Shown here in pieces: positions 32,851 to 42,850 of a stretch of 64,000 nucleotides of DNA; position 1 is the stretch's first letter; each line of letters begins with the position of its first letter. This DNA comes from Alteromonadaceae bacterium (GTDB lineage Bacteria > Pseudomonadota > Gammaproteobacteria > Enterobacterales > Alteromonadaceae), in assembly GCA_013373625.1 (NCBI GenBank), contig JABXHM010000008.1, positions 1-64,000 of the forward strand, in the 5' to 3' direction. Below the pieces are notes generated by a model. The model was not told the origin of the DNA. It did no database searches and worked only from the letters and a program-made list of their open reading frames with translations. The translations under genes were made by a program, and so were the position numbers.

Positions 32851-34074
32851 TTGAATAATCAAATAAGGCTTACCCTGATTGCCTTTTTGAGCTACATGGT
32901 GATGTCAGGGTTGCTCACTCAGGTAGGCGTGATATTAAATGCCATTGCCCAACAGCTTGGCTTGCCCGCCGCCGAAGCGGTAGGTGTCTTCTCATGGTTA
33001 ACCGGTGGCGCGTTGGTGGGCACCTGTATGTCTATGTATTTGTATACCCGTTTTAGCTTACGGCTACTATTAAGTTGCACCTACGTATTGTTTTTATTGC
33101 TCACTGCATTGCTGTATGCGCTGCCGGCTTATGGGTTTACGTTGCTTGGCAGTGTGCTGTTTGGATTGGGGATTTGTTGTGGTAGCGGTTTGTCTGGCGG
33201 CGCGGTGATTATTTCCCGCATATATCGCGCGCAGCGCAGAGCTTCGGCATTTATTGCCACCGATTGCTCCTTTAGTGCTGCTGGCTATATTTTTCCTACT
33301 CTGGCCGGGTGGCTGCTCGTGCAGCAGCTTGACTGGCGTTTGAGTTATATCGCTGTTGCGTTATTAGCGGCGTTCATTCTTATACTGGTATTTACCAGTG
33401 ACTTGCCAGAAACCGCCAGTGTCAATCAACAGGAGATGCATGGGGACAACGACAATGCAGTGGCGCAGTTCAAACTTATAATAACCCCCCGGGTTATTTG
33501 CTTTGCTGTCGGTGTCTGTTTATATCTTATTGCACAAACAACTTTTTTAACCTGGGCGCCAAACTATTTAATGGTCGAATTTGCCACGGATCAAAAAACG
33601 GCCGGGCAAATAGTCGGTAACTACTGGGGCTTCTCCATTTTTGGTTTATTGATGTCAGTTGTTCTGGTTAACATTGTGCCTACCCGACTGATGTTGCTGG
33701 TAGTGTCATCACTCGCGGTGTGTTTTAGTGGTGCGTTTTTATTGCTTGATGAATTAGCGCTGTTTCTCGGTCTGGGGATCGCTTTTGGCTTACTAACGAC
33801 TTGTATTTACAAAATTGCCATTTCGGTCGGTACACAACAAATTGCAGATTCTCCGCCGATGTTGGTTACGCTGATGCTCTTTAGTGGTAGTATTGGCAGT
33901 ACGCTTGCGCCAGCATTGTCGGGGATGGTGGTTGCGTTGAGCGATGAGTCGGGGGCCCTGATGCTGTCGTTTGCGGCCTTCGCCATCATGCTGGTAATGT
34001 TTAGCGTTGCTATCCTGTTGGAGAAACGACGGACGTCAGTTAGCGATGCCGGACAAAGCCCGGCATCGTCTTAA
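32851..34074 (+). CDS. MFS transporter, TsgA-like
   Basis: A 407-residue major facilitator with 12 membrane segments. The opening IRLTLIAFLSYMVMSGLLTQ and the segments RASAFIATDCSFSAAGYIFP and WRLSYIAVAL match the TsgA branch. The start is TTG at 32851 with TTTGGAG at 32837-32842. E. coli tsgA is linked to nitrite and selenite responses, but its substrate is unsettled, so the symbol is not assigned. It converges with the S9 peptidase gene. Confidence 0.8.
   Translation: MNNQIRLTLIAFLSYMVMSGLLTQVGVILNAIAQQLGLPAAEAVGVFSWLTGGALVGTCMSMYLYTRFSLRLLLSCTYVLFLLLTALLYALPAYGFTLLGSVLFGLGICCGSGLSGGAVIISRIYRAQRRASAFIATDCSFSAAGYIFPTLAGWLLVQQLDWRLSYIAVALLAAFILILVFTSDLPETASVNQQEMHGDNDNAVAQFKLIITPRVICFAVGVCLYLIAQTTFLTWAPNYLMVEFATDQKTAGQIVGNYWGFSIFGLLMSVVLVNIVPTRLMLLVVSSLAVCFSGAFLLLDELALFLGLGIAFGLLTTCIYKIAISVGTQQIADSPPMLVTLMLFSGSIGSTLAPALSGMVVALSDESGALMLSFAAFAIMLVMFSVAILLEKRRTSVSDAGQSPASS
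34044..34068 (+). terminator. Hairpin overlapping the end of the MFS gene
   Basis: CGATGCCGG (34044-34052) pairs perfectly with CCGGCATCG (34060-34068) around a seven-base loop, inside the last codons of the MFS gene. No T-run follows. It may be a terminator or mRNA-end stabiliser between two convergent genes. Confidence 0.4.
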
Positions 34075-34084
34075 AGGAAGTGTG

Positions 34085-36499
34085 TTATTTTTCTTTTAAA
34101 TATGTATCCAGCCATTGTTCTTGCTCCCACAGCATGTGCAGGATGCTTTCCTTAGCGCGATAGCCATGGGACTCTTTGGGTAACATTACCAGCCTTGCGG
34201 TAGCGCCTAATCCTTTTAAAGCATTGAAATAACGCTCACTTTGCATGGGGTAGGTGCCACTGTTATTGTCAGCTTCACCATGAATCAACAACAACGGACT
34301 CTTCATTTTATCGGCGTGCATAAACGGCGACATGGTGTAATAGACTTCCGGCGCTTCCCAGTATGAGCGTTCCTCAGATTGAAATCCGAAAGGTGTTAAC
34401 GTGCGATTATAGGCACCGCTTCTGGCAATGCCTGCGGCAAATAAGTCTGAGTGAGAAAGCAAATTCGCAACCATAAACGCGCCGTAACTGTGACCACCCA
34501 CAGCTACACGGGCCGGGTCGATATATCCTCGTTCGTTCACAGCATCTATGGCGGCTTTAGCATTGGCGACTAACTGCGAGCGAAAGGTATCGTTAGGCTG
34601 TTCCTCGCCTTCTCCAACAATGGGGAACGCCGCATCATCGAGTACCACATACCCTTTGTTTACCCAATAGATTGGAGAACCCCAAAATGGATAAGTAAAC
34701 TCATTCGGGTTACTGGTGTTTTGCCCGGCACTGCTTTGATCTTTATATTCACGAGGATACGCCCAAAGAATCATTGGATAGCGTTTCCCTTCTTCATAAT
34801 CTACCGGCAAATAAAGTGTCCCGGACAGTTCTAACCCATCTTCACGCTGATAGTTAATGACTTCTTTATGGACATCCTGAATGGCTTTAAATGGATTTAC
34901 AAAGTCGGTAATTTGGGTGAGCGTGTCAGATTTAATATCGCGGAAATAACGGTTCGGATATTCATTTTTAGCTTCAATACTTACCGTCAGGCGGCCTTCA
35001 TCGACATTGAAGTCATCCAACTCCTCCAGCTTGTCGGTGTAAGGAGACTGGTAAATACGTTCTTTAGCGTGGGTGTCCAGCTTAAGGCTATCCAAAAAAG
35101 GAAATTGCCCTTGGTCTGAATAGCCATCGCCGAGCAGATAAACAGTGTTATTGCGCATCATCAGCACCGGCTTGCCAAACTCGTTGCGCTCGGTCACAAA
35201 AGTACCCGGGTCGCTGTACGCATCCTGATAATTTCGATCGTCAAGTACTACTGGCGCTTGCTCATTATCAGATGGATTGAACGCGTAGGTCTTGGTGTTA
35301 CGGGTATTCCACCAGTAATCTTCGGCAATAGCGTAGTGTTTGTTTGCCCAGGAAATTCTATAAAAACGGTTAATGGTTTTAAGTAATGATCTCGGCTCAC
35401 CATTAAACGGGGCTTCTAACTGAAACACCTCATCGCGAAATTCCACTTCGTTAGCAGGATCACCGCCGTCAAGCGCGGTTGCGTAAACCACTGTCGCAGG
35501 TTGGTCGTTGCGCCACTGGATAGCCCGCGGACCTTCCCGAGTGGCCATAAAGCCTTTAGGCAGATCTTCAATTAACGGGACAGCCACGATATCGTTAACT
35601 AAATCACCTTTAGCAGAATAAACACTGGTAACTGAAGGAAAGCGATTATATTGCACAAGATAACTAAATGGTTTTTGATAACGGGTAACGAGGACAAATT
35701 TGCCATCAGGTGAGAAGCTGATATCACCAAACATTGCGGGCGCAAGCCACTGTGATTTTCTGCCTTTTAGCGTGACTTTGGTTAGCGTTGAGCGTGTAAG
35801 TTGCTCAAAATTATATTCATCATTTTGGTTTTTAAGCAGATCCTGGTAAGTACGGTTCTGGGCTTTCTTACCATTGCTTACAGAAACTGTTGGTCCTGTA
35901 GGCGTAGCCGCTTTTGTGTTTATCAGTGGCTGTCGGTCTTTAGGTACAACTTTGATTAGTAACGACTCATTGTCGGCAAACCAATTGATAACATCGCGCA
36001 TATTGGCGTTCAGGACGGGGCCGGTAAGGCGTTTCGCCTTAGCAGAATTTAAGTCTATAACCCAGAGCTCAATGCCCTCCTGGGCTTTATGGGTCATGGC
36101 CATTTTGTTTTGGTCAGGAGACCATGTGAAATTTGCTAATCGCGGATTGTTGGGCAACCCTTTCACATCAATTGTTTTTTTGTCGTCAATGCGGCGTATT
36201 TTTATATCGTTGTAAAATGTAACGCGGCTGCCGATGTTGGTTTTTGGATCAATACGTAAGCCACCCAGCCGCAATTCTTCTTCCGACAACTCTTCAATCG
36301 TTTTGTATGGATCACGGTACAGCATGAGCGCTGTATCCTGAGCTTCGTTCATCAAAAAGTAGGGTGCTCGTTTTACATCCACTAACTGCAGTATTTTCTC
36401 TGATGGCTTTTGATATTCTGTTGCGGCAAAACTGGGTACCGCACTAAGAAGTATAAATGAGAGTGAAACCACCCCTAATATTAACCGTATACTTGGCAT
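34085..36499 (-). CDS. Secreted prolyl oligopeptidase-family (S9) peptidase
   Basis: An 804-residue exported peptidase. The signal peptide ends near residue 25 (SFA). A beta-propeller-like region spans roughly residues 100-530, and the C-terminal alpha/beta-hydrolase domain carries the triad S671 in GGHSYGAF, D744 in GEADNN and H778 in PKESHGY. The order is that of acylaminoacyl/dipeptidyl peptidases of family S9. It is likely a periplasmic or outer-surface peptidase in peptide nutrition. The convergent MFS gene ends 10 bases from its stop. Confidence 0.9.
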   Translation of the reverse strand: MPSIRLILGVVSLSFILLSAVPSFAATEYQKPSEKILQLVDVKRAPYFLMNEAQDTALMLYRDPYKTIEELSEEELRLGGLRIDPKTNIGSRVTFYNDIKIRRIDDKKTIDVKGLPNNPRLANFTWSPDQNKMAMTHKAQEGIELWVIDLNSAKAKRLTGPVLNANMRDVINWFADNESLLIKVVPKDRQPLINTKAATPTGPTVSVSNGKKAQNRTYQDLLKNQNDEYNFEQLTRSTLTKVTLKGRKSQWLAPAMFGDISFSPDGKFVLVTRYQKPFSYLVQYNRFPSVTSVYSAKGDLVNDIVAVPLIEDLPKGFMATREGPRAIQWRNDQPATVVYATALDGGDPANEVEFRDEVFQLEAPFNGEPRSLLKTINRFYRISWANKHYAIAEDYWWNTRNTKTYAFNPSDNEQAPVVLDDRNYQDAYSDPGTFVTERNEFGKPVLMMRNNTVYLLGDGYSDQGQFPFLDSLKLDTHAKERIYQSPYTDKLEELDDFNVDEGRLTVSIEAKNEYPNRYFRDIKSDTLTQITDFVNPFKAIQDVHKEVINYQREDGLELSGTLYLPVDYEEGKRYPMILWAYPREYKDQSSAGQNTSNPNEFTYPFWGSPIYWVNKGYVVLDDAAFPIVGEGEEQPNDTFRSQLVANAKAAIDAVNERGYIDPARVAVGGHSYGAFMVANLLSHSDLFAAGIARSGAYNRTLTPFGFQSEERSYWEAPEVYYTMSPFMHADKMKSPLLLIHGEADNNSGTYPMQSERYFNALKGLGATARLVMLPKESHGYRAKESILHMLWEQEQWLDTYLKEK

Positions 36500-36688
36500 T
36501 TCCTGTCCTTTGAATTATTTATAGTTTTTTTGAAAAAGTCCGACGCTGACGCCAATGTCAGCCACCGCAATATACTACCTTCAAATAGATAAAAATTGCC
36601 AGGACACCCAACGTATCCCGCGTTTAATTACGGTGTTTAATGTATCAATTTATAAACGGGCTACCGGTCAGACTATAAAAGATAATAA

Positions 36689-36700
36689 AGACACCCATGG
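36689..36700 (+). repeat. Left copy of 12-bp inverted repeat
   Basis: AGACACCCATGG here is the exact reverse complement of CCATGGGTGTCT at 37961-37972. Three further matching bases (AAA) follow after one mismatch. It is about 90 bases upstream of the transposase start. Confidence 0.85.
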
Positions 36701-36789
36701 CAAAGTGATCTGGTCTCGCGATCAGGTTCATCAATCAACGACTTCGTTTATGTTAGGCATGTAATTAGTTGTGTAAGTGAGAACCGTGG

Positions 36790-37779
36790 ATGCCTAAAAA
36801 CAGAAGCAGTCAAATCAGTCTGATAGATACACCATTTTATCACTGCATATCGAGGTGTGTGCGGCGCAGTTACTTGTGTGGATGTGATAAGTACTCAGGA
36901 CAAAGCTTCGAGCACAGAAAGCAGTGGGTTGAGGACAGGCTTCTTAAACTCACTTCAGTTTTCGCAATCGATGTGTGTGCTTATGCCGTTATGAGTAACC
37001 ATGTTCATGTGGTGCTCCACGTGAATAAATCAAAAGCGCAGGGCTGGTCAATCCATCAAGTTCTAGTCCAGTGGCATAAACTGCATAAAGGCACGGTCCT
37101 GACGAGAAAATTCCTCGCAAATGAAACACTGACTGATTTAGAACTGACGAGCGTCAAGGCGTCGGCTGAAGTTTATCGGCTGCGATTGTTCGATATTAGT
37201 TGGTTTATGCGAAACCTAAATGAATACATAGCTCGTGCTGCTAACAAAGAAGATGAATGTACGGGCCGGTTTTGGGAAGGGCGTTTTAAATCCCAGGCGC
37301 TGCTGGATGAAAGTGCAGTGCTGAGTTGCATGGTCTATGTCGATCTCAACCCCATTAGGGCAAACCTAACGGAAACTGTTGGTGAATCCAGATATACCAG
37401 TATTTTTCGGCGGCTCAATGCATTGAAATACGGTCTATCTCAGCCTGCTGAGTTAATGCATTTTAAACAAGATAGTCTGAGACAGGATAAGAATGAACTA
37501 CCTGTCTGTCTGGAAGACTATTGTCAGCTAGTGAAAAGCACGGCCAAAATGACTCAACAGAAACGGAGCGTAGACAGCACCGAAAATAATTTGGGATTAG
37601 CTGCGTTAAAACGTTTTGGAGTAAGCAGTGATTGTTGGTTATTGCTGGCCACTGAGATTGAAGCGCTATTCTGCTATGCCATAGGATCAGGCAGTGCGAT
37701 GTACCGCTTTAAGCAGCATAAAAATCTAAAACGACTACGAGGGATATCACAAGCGAAAAAATTATTTAAATCAGCCTAA
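36790..37779 (+). CDS. REP-associated tyrosine transposase (RAYT/Y1 type), copy 2
   Basis: A 329-residue relative of the transposase at 28693-29637, similar along most of its length but clearly diverged. It keeps H71-V-H73 in VMSNHVHVVL and the likely nucleophile Y183 in VYVDLNPIRA, as well as FWEGRFKSQALLDE. It appears intact. Unlike copy 1 it is surrounded by TGGGTGTC repeats, which are plausible recognition sequences by analogy with REP-RAYT pairs. The 280 bases downstream, up to the rpoD terminator, hold only these repeats. Confidence 0.87.
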   Translation: MPKNRSSQISLIDTPFYHCISRCVRRSYLCGCDKYSGQSFEHRKQWVEDRLLKLTSVFAIDVCAYAVMSNHVHVVLHVNKSKAQGWSIHQVLVQWHKLHKGTVLTRKFLANETLTDLELTSVKASAEVYRLRLFDISWFMRNLNEYIARAANKEDECTGRFWEGRFKSQALLDESAVLSCMVYVDLNPIRANLTETVGESRYTSIFRRLNALKYGLSQPAELMHFKQDSLRQDKNELPVCLEDYCQLVKSTAKMTQQKRSVDSTENNLGLAALKRFGVSSDCWLLLATEIEALFCYAIGSGSAMYRFKQHKNLKRLRGISQAKKLFKSA

Positions 37780-37960
37780 TTGTATTCAGTTATATAAAGC
37801 TCTAAACGTGCAAATAACAACCTCTTTTACGGATTACATTTCCTAAGTCCCCTAACTTGTATATAACATTCATAACCACTCTCCATTCGTCATTTAGTTG
37901 CGCATAGTGTATTTAACAATATGACTGCTTGTTGAAGAATGTCGATACATGAGAGATTTA

Positions 37961-37972
37961 CCATGGGTGTCT
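37961..37972 (+). repeat. Right copy of 12-bp inverted repeat
   Basis: CCATGGGTGTCT, exact inverted partner of 36689-36700, lies about 180 bases after the transposase stop. Two more direct TGGGTGTCC motifs follow at 38005 and 38028. Confidence 0.85.
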
Positions 37973-38058
37973 GGATAAGAAAGGACTAGATAAGGATTTT
38001 AAAGTGGGTGTCCAGGGAAGGCGAAAATGGGTGTCCTTGGAAGGGGATTCGAGGCATT

Positions 38059-38088
38059 AAAAAAGCCAGTCATGTGACTGGCTTTTTT
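38059..38088. terminator. Intrinsic terminator of rpoD (bidirectional)
   Basis: GCCAGTCA and TGACTGGC pair, flanked by six As on one side and six Ts on the other. It lies 33 bases beyond the rpoD stop on the minus strand and also insulates rpoD from the mobile unit. Confidence 0.9.
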
Positions 38089-38120
38089 GAGTGGTAGCTT
38101 AGGGATTAACTGGGCGTTTA

Positions 38121-39956
38121 CTACTCGTCGAGGAAACTGCGCAGTTGCTCTGAGCGGCTTGGATGACGAAGTTTACGCAGGGCTTTCGCTTCAATCTGAC
38201 GAATCCGTTCACGGGTAACATCAAATTGTTTGCCTACTTCTTCCAGGGTGTGGTCGGTATTCATATCGATACCAAAACGCATGCGCAGCACTTTAGCTTC
38301 ACGTGCTGTTAACCCTGCCAGGACTTCCTGAGTCGCATCTTTCAAGCTTCCGCCAGTGGCAGAATCGAGGGGCTGGATAATGGTGCTATCCTCGATAAAG
38401 TCACCCAAGTGTGAATCTTCATCATCACCAATTGGCGTCTCCATAGAGATTGGCTCTTTGGCAATTTTCAGCACCTTACGAATCTTGTCTTCCGGCATCA
38501 GCATGCGTTCAGACAGCTCTTCAGGCGTAGGTTCACGACCCATTTCCTGTAGCATCTGACGAGAGATACGGTTGAGCTTGTTGATCGTCTCAATCATATG
38601 TACCGGAATACGAATGGTACGTGCTTGGTCAGCAATTGAGCGGGTAATTGCCTGACGAATCCACCATGTTGCATAAGTAGAGAACTTATAACCACGACGA
38701 TACTCAAACTTATCAACCGCTTTCATCAAACCAATGTTACCTTCCTGAATTAAGTCCAGGAATTGCAGTCCGCGGTTGGTGTACTTTTTAGCGATTGAAA
38801 TAACCAAACGTAAGTTCGCTTCGACCATTTCTTTTTTGGCCCGACGGGCTTTCGCTTCACCAATAGACATGCGGCGGTTGATGTCTTTAATGTCAGCAAT
38901 TACCAGGCCTGTTTCAAGTTCAACCTGACAAATTTTGCCAACACTGCGTTCGATTTCTTCTTTGTAGCTGGCTAATTCTGATGCATAAGCTGCGCTACCG
39001 GCAAGAATTTCGTCTAACCACTTGGTTGAAGTTTCGCTGCCAGCAAACGCTTTTATAAAATCTTTTTTCGGCATTTTTGCGTGCATAACGCAATACTTCA
39101 TTACCAAGCGTTCCTGGATACGCACGCGATCCATCATTTCACGCATATTTCTGACCAAGCGATCAAATTGCTTGGGCACTAACCGGAATTCTTTGAAGAT
39201 ATCACTTAACGCATTTATTTCTTTACGCGAAGCTGCATGGGTACGGCCTTTACTTTCGATGACCTTACGCGCAACCTGGTACTGATCGCGAAGCTCGGCA
39301 AACTTTTGACGTGCTTCTTCCGGATCAACACCGGTATCTTCTTCTTCCTCGTCGTCGTCATCGTCATCGTCGTCATCTTCGTCATCAAGTTCTTCTTGTG
39401 ACAATTCAGAGCCAACGTGGGTAGCGGTAGGCGCCATATCTGCTTCGTTATCCGGGTCAACAAAGCCAGAAATAATATCGCTCAGGCGAATTTCTTCTGC
39501 TTCGTATAGATCCCACTGATCAAGCAAATAAGTGATCGCTTCAGGGTATTCTGCAACCGAACACTGAACCTGGTTAATACCATCTTCTATCCGCTTGGCG
39601 ATTTCTATTTCACCTTCGCGGGTAAGCAGCTCAACCGTACCCATCTCGCGCATGTACATGCGCACCGGATCTGTTGTACGGCCAATCTCACTTTCAACGG
39701 TAGCCAAGGCCTGAGCGGCAGCTTCGGCCACTTCTTCGTCAGTGGTCGTTTCCTGCATCAATAATTCATCGGAATCCGGTGCGTTTTCCGACACCTGGAT
39801 ACCCATATCATTGATCATGCGGATGATATCTTCTATTTGATCCGAATCAACGATATCCTGAGGCAGATGGTCGTTGACTTCAGAGAATGTCAAATACCCT
39901 TGCTCTTTACCTTTCGCAATCAGGAGTTTAATCTGAGACTGCTTGCTTTGCGCCAT
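38121..39956 (-). CDS. rpoD: Primary sigma factor RpoD (sigma-70)
   Basis: Housekeeping sigma factor. From the ATG at 39956 ([20 protein letters not shown], with GTAGGG before it) the protein is 611 residues. Region 1.1 is at the N-terminus, and a Glu/Asp-rich tract lies near residues 190-206 in the non-conserved region. Region 2 includes [20 protein letters not shown], followed by regions 3 and 4 with [20 protein letters not shown] longer frame to 40025 is not supported. It is the last gene of the rpsU-yqeY-dnaG-rpoD block; the 254-base gap to dnaG probably holds extra promoters. Confidence 0.97.
   Translation of the reverse strand: MAQSKQSQIKLLIAKGKEQGYLTFSEVNDHLPQDIVDSDQIEDIIRMINDMGIQVSENAPDSDELLMQETTTDEEVAEAAAQALATVESEIGRTTDPVRMYMREMGTVELLTREGEIEIAKRIEDGINQVQCSVAEYPEAITYLLDQWDLYEAEEIRLSDIISGFVDPDNEADMAPTATHVGSELSQEELDDEDDDDDDDDDEEEEDTGVDPEEARQKFAELRDQYQVARKVIESKGRTHAASRKEINALSDIFKEFRLVPKQFDRLVRNMREMMDRVRIQERLVMKYCVMHAKMPKKDFIKAFAGSETSTKWLDEILAGSAAYASELASYKEEIERSVGKICQVELETGLVIADIKDINRRMSIGEAKARRAKKEMVEANLRLVISIAKKYTNRGLQFLDLIQEGNIGLMKAVDKFEYRRGYKFSTYATWWIRQAITRSIADQARTIRIPVHMIETINKLNRISRQMLQEMGREPTPEELSERMLMPEDKIRKVLKIAKEPISMETPIGDDEDSHLGDFIEDSTIIQPLDSATGGSLKDATQEVLAGLTAREAKVLRMRFGIDMNTDHTLEEVGKQFDVTRERIRQIEAKALRKLRHPSRSEQLRSFLDE
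39337..39387 (-). repeat. Trinucleotide-rich tract encoding Asp/Glu run in RpoD
   Basis: About 17 successive GAN codons on the minus strand encode a run of aspartates followed by glutamates. The tract is in frame and lies in the variable spacer between sigma regions 1.2 and 2, where acidity is normal for the family but length varies. Confidence 0.8.
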
Positions 39957-40210
39957 ATACCCTACACTTTTCAAATAATAACCATTGCAACAATCCCCTT
40001 TAAGCAGTGATGCTATCGGGGGCATAATCGTTCGACTTCAGTGCAATACTGCATCGATACGCGCTTGCTTTTTGTTGGTTTACGTTTAGTTACCTGCCTT
40101 TGCGACGACGGCAGCGAATTTACTAGTATAACAGAAATGCTGTTATTTTGACTACTCTGGCGGCTATTTTTAGCGCGCTAAATTTTAACCATCAGGTCAG
40201 GTTCTTTTTG

Positions 40211-41992
40211 TTAGCAGCCTTGCCGTTCTTTCATTAGCAAGGTGAGTTCTTGTTTTTCGTCACTCGATAATGCCTGAATTCGCGATTTCGATAACAATTG
40301 GTCAATGCGGCTATCAAAATGCAAATCCAGTAAACGCGCAAAACAGTCACGAAATATTTTTGGTGCGTCTGCTTCGTCAATAAAATGTTCCTGGATAAGT
40401 AACCTACCCAAGTTAGATGAATAAGGGTAGTCTCTGAAGTTTTCAACCACCTGTGCGGTATTTGCCTTAGGATTTGCGATACAAAACGTAAAAACATCCT
40501 GTAAAACCTGTAGGCCGGCAATCCCTGAACCCTGCAAACATTCTGGCTGCACAGTATCAATACACTGCGATGCCAATCGCGGATGTTCCAGCAACAGTCT
40601 AATCATTACGCTAATCGGCGACAAACGGGTTTTATTTATATTGTTACTGTGTGGAGCGTTGGGGGCGGTGCGTCCTCCAGCATTGGCTGAGCGAATGTCG
40701 CGGTCCAGTTTAAAGCGATCATATTCGCCAACATGTTTGCTGAGTTCTTCGCTTAACATCAACTTTTGCTGCTCACCGACAACCTGTTCAATTAAAGGTT
40801 GGGCAGCTGATTTCAGGGCTATTTTGCCCTCAGGCGTGCCCACTGAGTGCTGTTTTAACAGCGTATCAAAGAAAAAGTGCGACAGCGGGGCAGCGTCAGC
40901 AACGAGTTGTTCAAACGCTTCATTACCAATTTGTCTGACCATGGTGTCAGGATCTTCACCATCGGGTAAAAATAAAAATTTCAGTTGTATACCGTCTTTT
41001 AACACCGGTAATGCATTTTCTACTGCTCGCCAGGCAGCATCCCGGCCAGCCCGGTCACCATCGTAGCAGCACACGATTTCTTGCGTACCACGCATGAGCA
41101 TGGTCATGTGATCCTGAGTGGTTGCTGTACCCAAGGCCGCCGTGGCATAGGGAATACCGTACTGGCTGAGTGCCACAACATCCATATAGCCTTCAACCAC
41201 CATAATCCGTTGCAGGTTTCGTTGTTGGCGGGTTTGATAATAGCCAAATAACTCGTAGCCCTTATGAAAAATGCGGGTTTCTGGTGAGTTTAAGTATTTT
41301 GGCCCGTTACCATCCATAATACGGCCGCCAAAGCCGCAAACACGTCCGCGTTTATCCCGAATAGGGAACATAATACGGTCACGAAAAAAATCGTATTGTT
41401 TGCCGTTGTCATTTTGGTTGACTAATTTAAGATCAATGAGTTGTTTGCGAACACTGTTGTCGCTGCCAAAGGTTTTTAATACGGCATCCCATTCAGGTGG
41501 GGCATAGCCAATTTCCCATTGTTTTACAATCTCACCCGACAACCCGCGTTGCTTTAAGTATTCAACCGCTTTTTTACCTTCGTTATGGTGTTTAAGCTGG
41601 TGCTGAAAGAAACGTGTGACCTGCTCCATTAACTGAAAGTCAGACTCGTTTTGTTGTTTGGTTTGGTCGCTCACTACCCGGCTGGTGCCTTGTTCTCTAG
41701 GCACTTCCAAACCATGTATGCGGGCGAGTTCTTCTATCGCCTCTACAAAATCCAGACGGTCATATTCCATTAAAAATGAAATGGCATTGCCGTGTTCACC
41801 GCAGCCAAAGCAATGATAAAACTGTTTATCCTGGCTGACTGTGAAGGATGGGGTTTTTTCGTCATGAAACGGGCAGCAGGCAGAATAGTTTTTGCCTGCT
41901 TTTTTCAGCCGCACCCGGTTATCGACAATTTCGACAATATCGGTACGGGCTAGCAGATCGTCAATAAACTCTCGAGGGATCTTACCTGCCAT
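40211..41992 (-). CDS. dnaG: DNA primase DnaG
   Basis: Synthesises RNA primers at the replication fork. The 593 residues show the N-terminal zinc site (C40, H43, C61, C64 in CPFHDEKTPSF and FYHCFGCGEHG), the TOPRIM catalytic core (MVVEGYMDVVAL near 265 and CYDGDRAGRDAAW near 308), and a C-terminal helicase-binding domain of about 140 residues. Length matches relatives. It lies between yqeY and rpoD in the usual order. Confidence 0.97.
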   Translation of the reverse strand: MAGKIPREFIDDLLARTDIVEIVDNRVRLKKAGKNYSACCPFHDEKTPSFTVSQDKQFYHCFGCGEHGNAISFLMEYDRLDFVEAIEELARIHGLEVPREQGTSRVVSDQTKQQNESDFQLMEQVTRFFQHQLKHHNEGKKAVEYLKQRGLSGEIVKQWEIGYAPPEWDAVLKTFGSDNSVRKQLIDLKLVNQNDNGKQYDFFRDRIMFPIRDKRGRVCGFGGRIMDGNGPKYLNSPETRIFHKGYELFGYYQTRQQRNLQRIMVVEGYMDVVALSQYGIPYATAALGTATTQDHMTMLMRGTQEIVCCYDGDRAGRDAAWRAVENALPVLKDGIQLKFLFLPDGEDPDTMVRQIGNEAFEQLVADAAPLSHFFFDTLLKQHSVGTPEGKIALKSAAQPLIEQVVGEQQKLMLSEELSKHVGEYDRFKLDRDIRSANAGGRTAPNAPHSNNINKTRLSPISVMIRLLLEHPRLASQCIDTVQPECLQGSGIAGLQVLQDVFTFCIANPKANTAQVVENFRDYPYSSNLGRLLIQEHFIDEADAPKIFRDCFARLLDLHFDSRIDQLLSKSRIQALSSDEKQELTLLMKERQGC

Positions 41993-42105
41993 AACTTTTT
42001 ATATGCTGCCAGTATGTATAGTTGCGGTTACTTTATCAGGATATGCGGTTAGCGCAATGGATGACATTACTAACCAAAAAGTGTCAACGTGCTAACAGGA
42101 CAGGG

Positions 42106-42549
42106 TTATCCCAAACGTTGTTTGATCTGGGCGCTTAATGCGCCCATATCGGCCCGGCCTTGTACCTGGGGTTTCAGAACTCCCATGACTTTACCCATAT
42201 CCTGCATGCCGCTTGCACCGGTAGATGCCAGGGCATCATCAATAAGCGAAGCAAGTTCTTCGTTACTGAGAGGCTGGGGTAAAAAAGACTCAAGCACTGT
42301 TATTTCCGCGCGTTCTGTTTGCGCCAGATCATCGCGATTGGCGTTATCATATTGCACAGCGGCATCCTGGCGTTGCTTAACCATTTTAGTTAACACAGCC
42401 AGAATGTCGGGGTCGGTCATCGTGACCTGCTCGTCAATTTCACGTTGTCTAATAGCGGCTAACGCCATACGCACAGTACCCAGGCGAAGCTTATCTTTAG
42501 CTCGCATTGCGTCTTTTTGTGCGGATTTCAGGTCGTCAATAAGTGCCAT
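42106..42549 (-). CDS. yqeY: GatB/YqeY domain protein
   Basis: A 147-residue helical protein matching the C-terminal tRNA-binding module of GatB. Landmarks are MRAKDKLRLGTVRMALAAI and ESFLPQPLSNEEL, ending in a glycine-containing VMGVLKPQVQGRADMG. It is found between rpsU and dnaG in many gammaproteobacteria. Its role is not established, though a link to tRNA amidation has been proposed. Confidence 0.93.
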   Translation of the reverse strand: MALIDDLKSAQKDAMRAKDKLRLGTVRMALAAIRQREIDEQVTMTDPDILAVLTKMVKQRQDAAVQYDNANRDDLAQTERAEITVLESFLPQPLSNEELASLIDDALASTGASGMQDMGKVMGVLKPQVQGRADMGALSAQIKQRLG

Positions 42550-42604
42550 TAGTTACTCTAAAATTAACCAGCTTAAGCTTTATCGGCGTAAACGTGTACG
42601 TGTA

Positions 42605-42820
42605 TTAGTACAGTTTTACGCGACGTGCATTTTCACGAGCCAGTTTCTTCAGGTGACGTTTTTTAGCAGCAGCTTTTTTGCGCTTACGTTCCCAAGTTGG
42701 CTTTTCGAAAAATTCACGACGACGAACTTCTGACAGAACACCGGCTTTTTCACAAGAACGTTTAAAACGACGCAGTGCTACGTCAAATGGCTCGTTTTCT
42801 CTAACTTTAACGATGGGCAT
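42605..42820 (-). CDS. rpsU: 30S ribosomal protein S21
   Basis: A 71-residue, very basic ribosomal protein needed for translation initiation. The sequence ([20 protein letters not shown] onward, ending ENARRVKLY) is characteristic. It is the first gene of the macromolecular-synthesis block that couples S21, primase and sigma-70, divergent from tsaD. GAGGTGAG stands just upstream as ribosome site. Confidence 0.98.
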   Translation of the reverse strand: MPIVKVRENEPFDVALRRFKRSCEKAGVLSEVRRREFFEKPTWERKRKKAAAKKRHLKKLARENARRVKLY

Positions 42821-42850
42821 TAAAATCTCACCTCAAAACTTAACGGATTT

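Larger units (their letters stand above)
36602..38036. mobile_element. RAYT unit flanked by TGGGTGTCY repeats
   Basis: Five copies of the 9-mer TGGGTGTC(C/T) bracket the transposase gene. Two are inverted upstream (GGACACCCA 36602-36610; AGACACCCA 36689-36697) and three are direct downstream (37964-37972, 38005-38013, 38028-38036). The inner pair extends to a perfect 12-bp inverted repeat. Such arrays resemble the REP/REPtron arrangement of single-strand Y1 transposases. Exact element ends are not known. Confidence 0.65.

Noticed and set aside
36555..36764. 69-residue frame before the second transposase
   Set aside because: It runs through the TGGGTGTC repeat region and has no ribosome site or domain.
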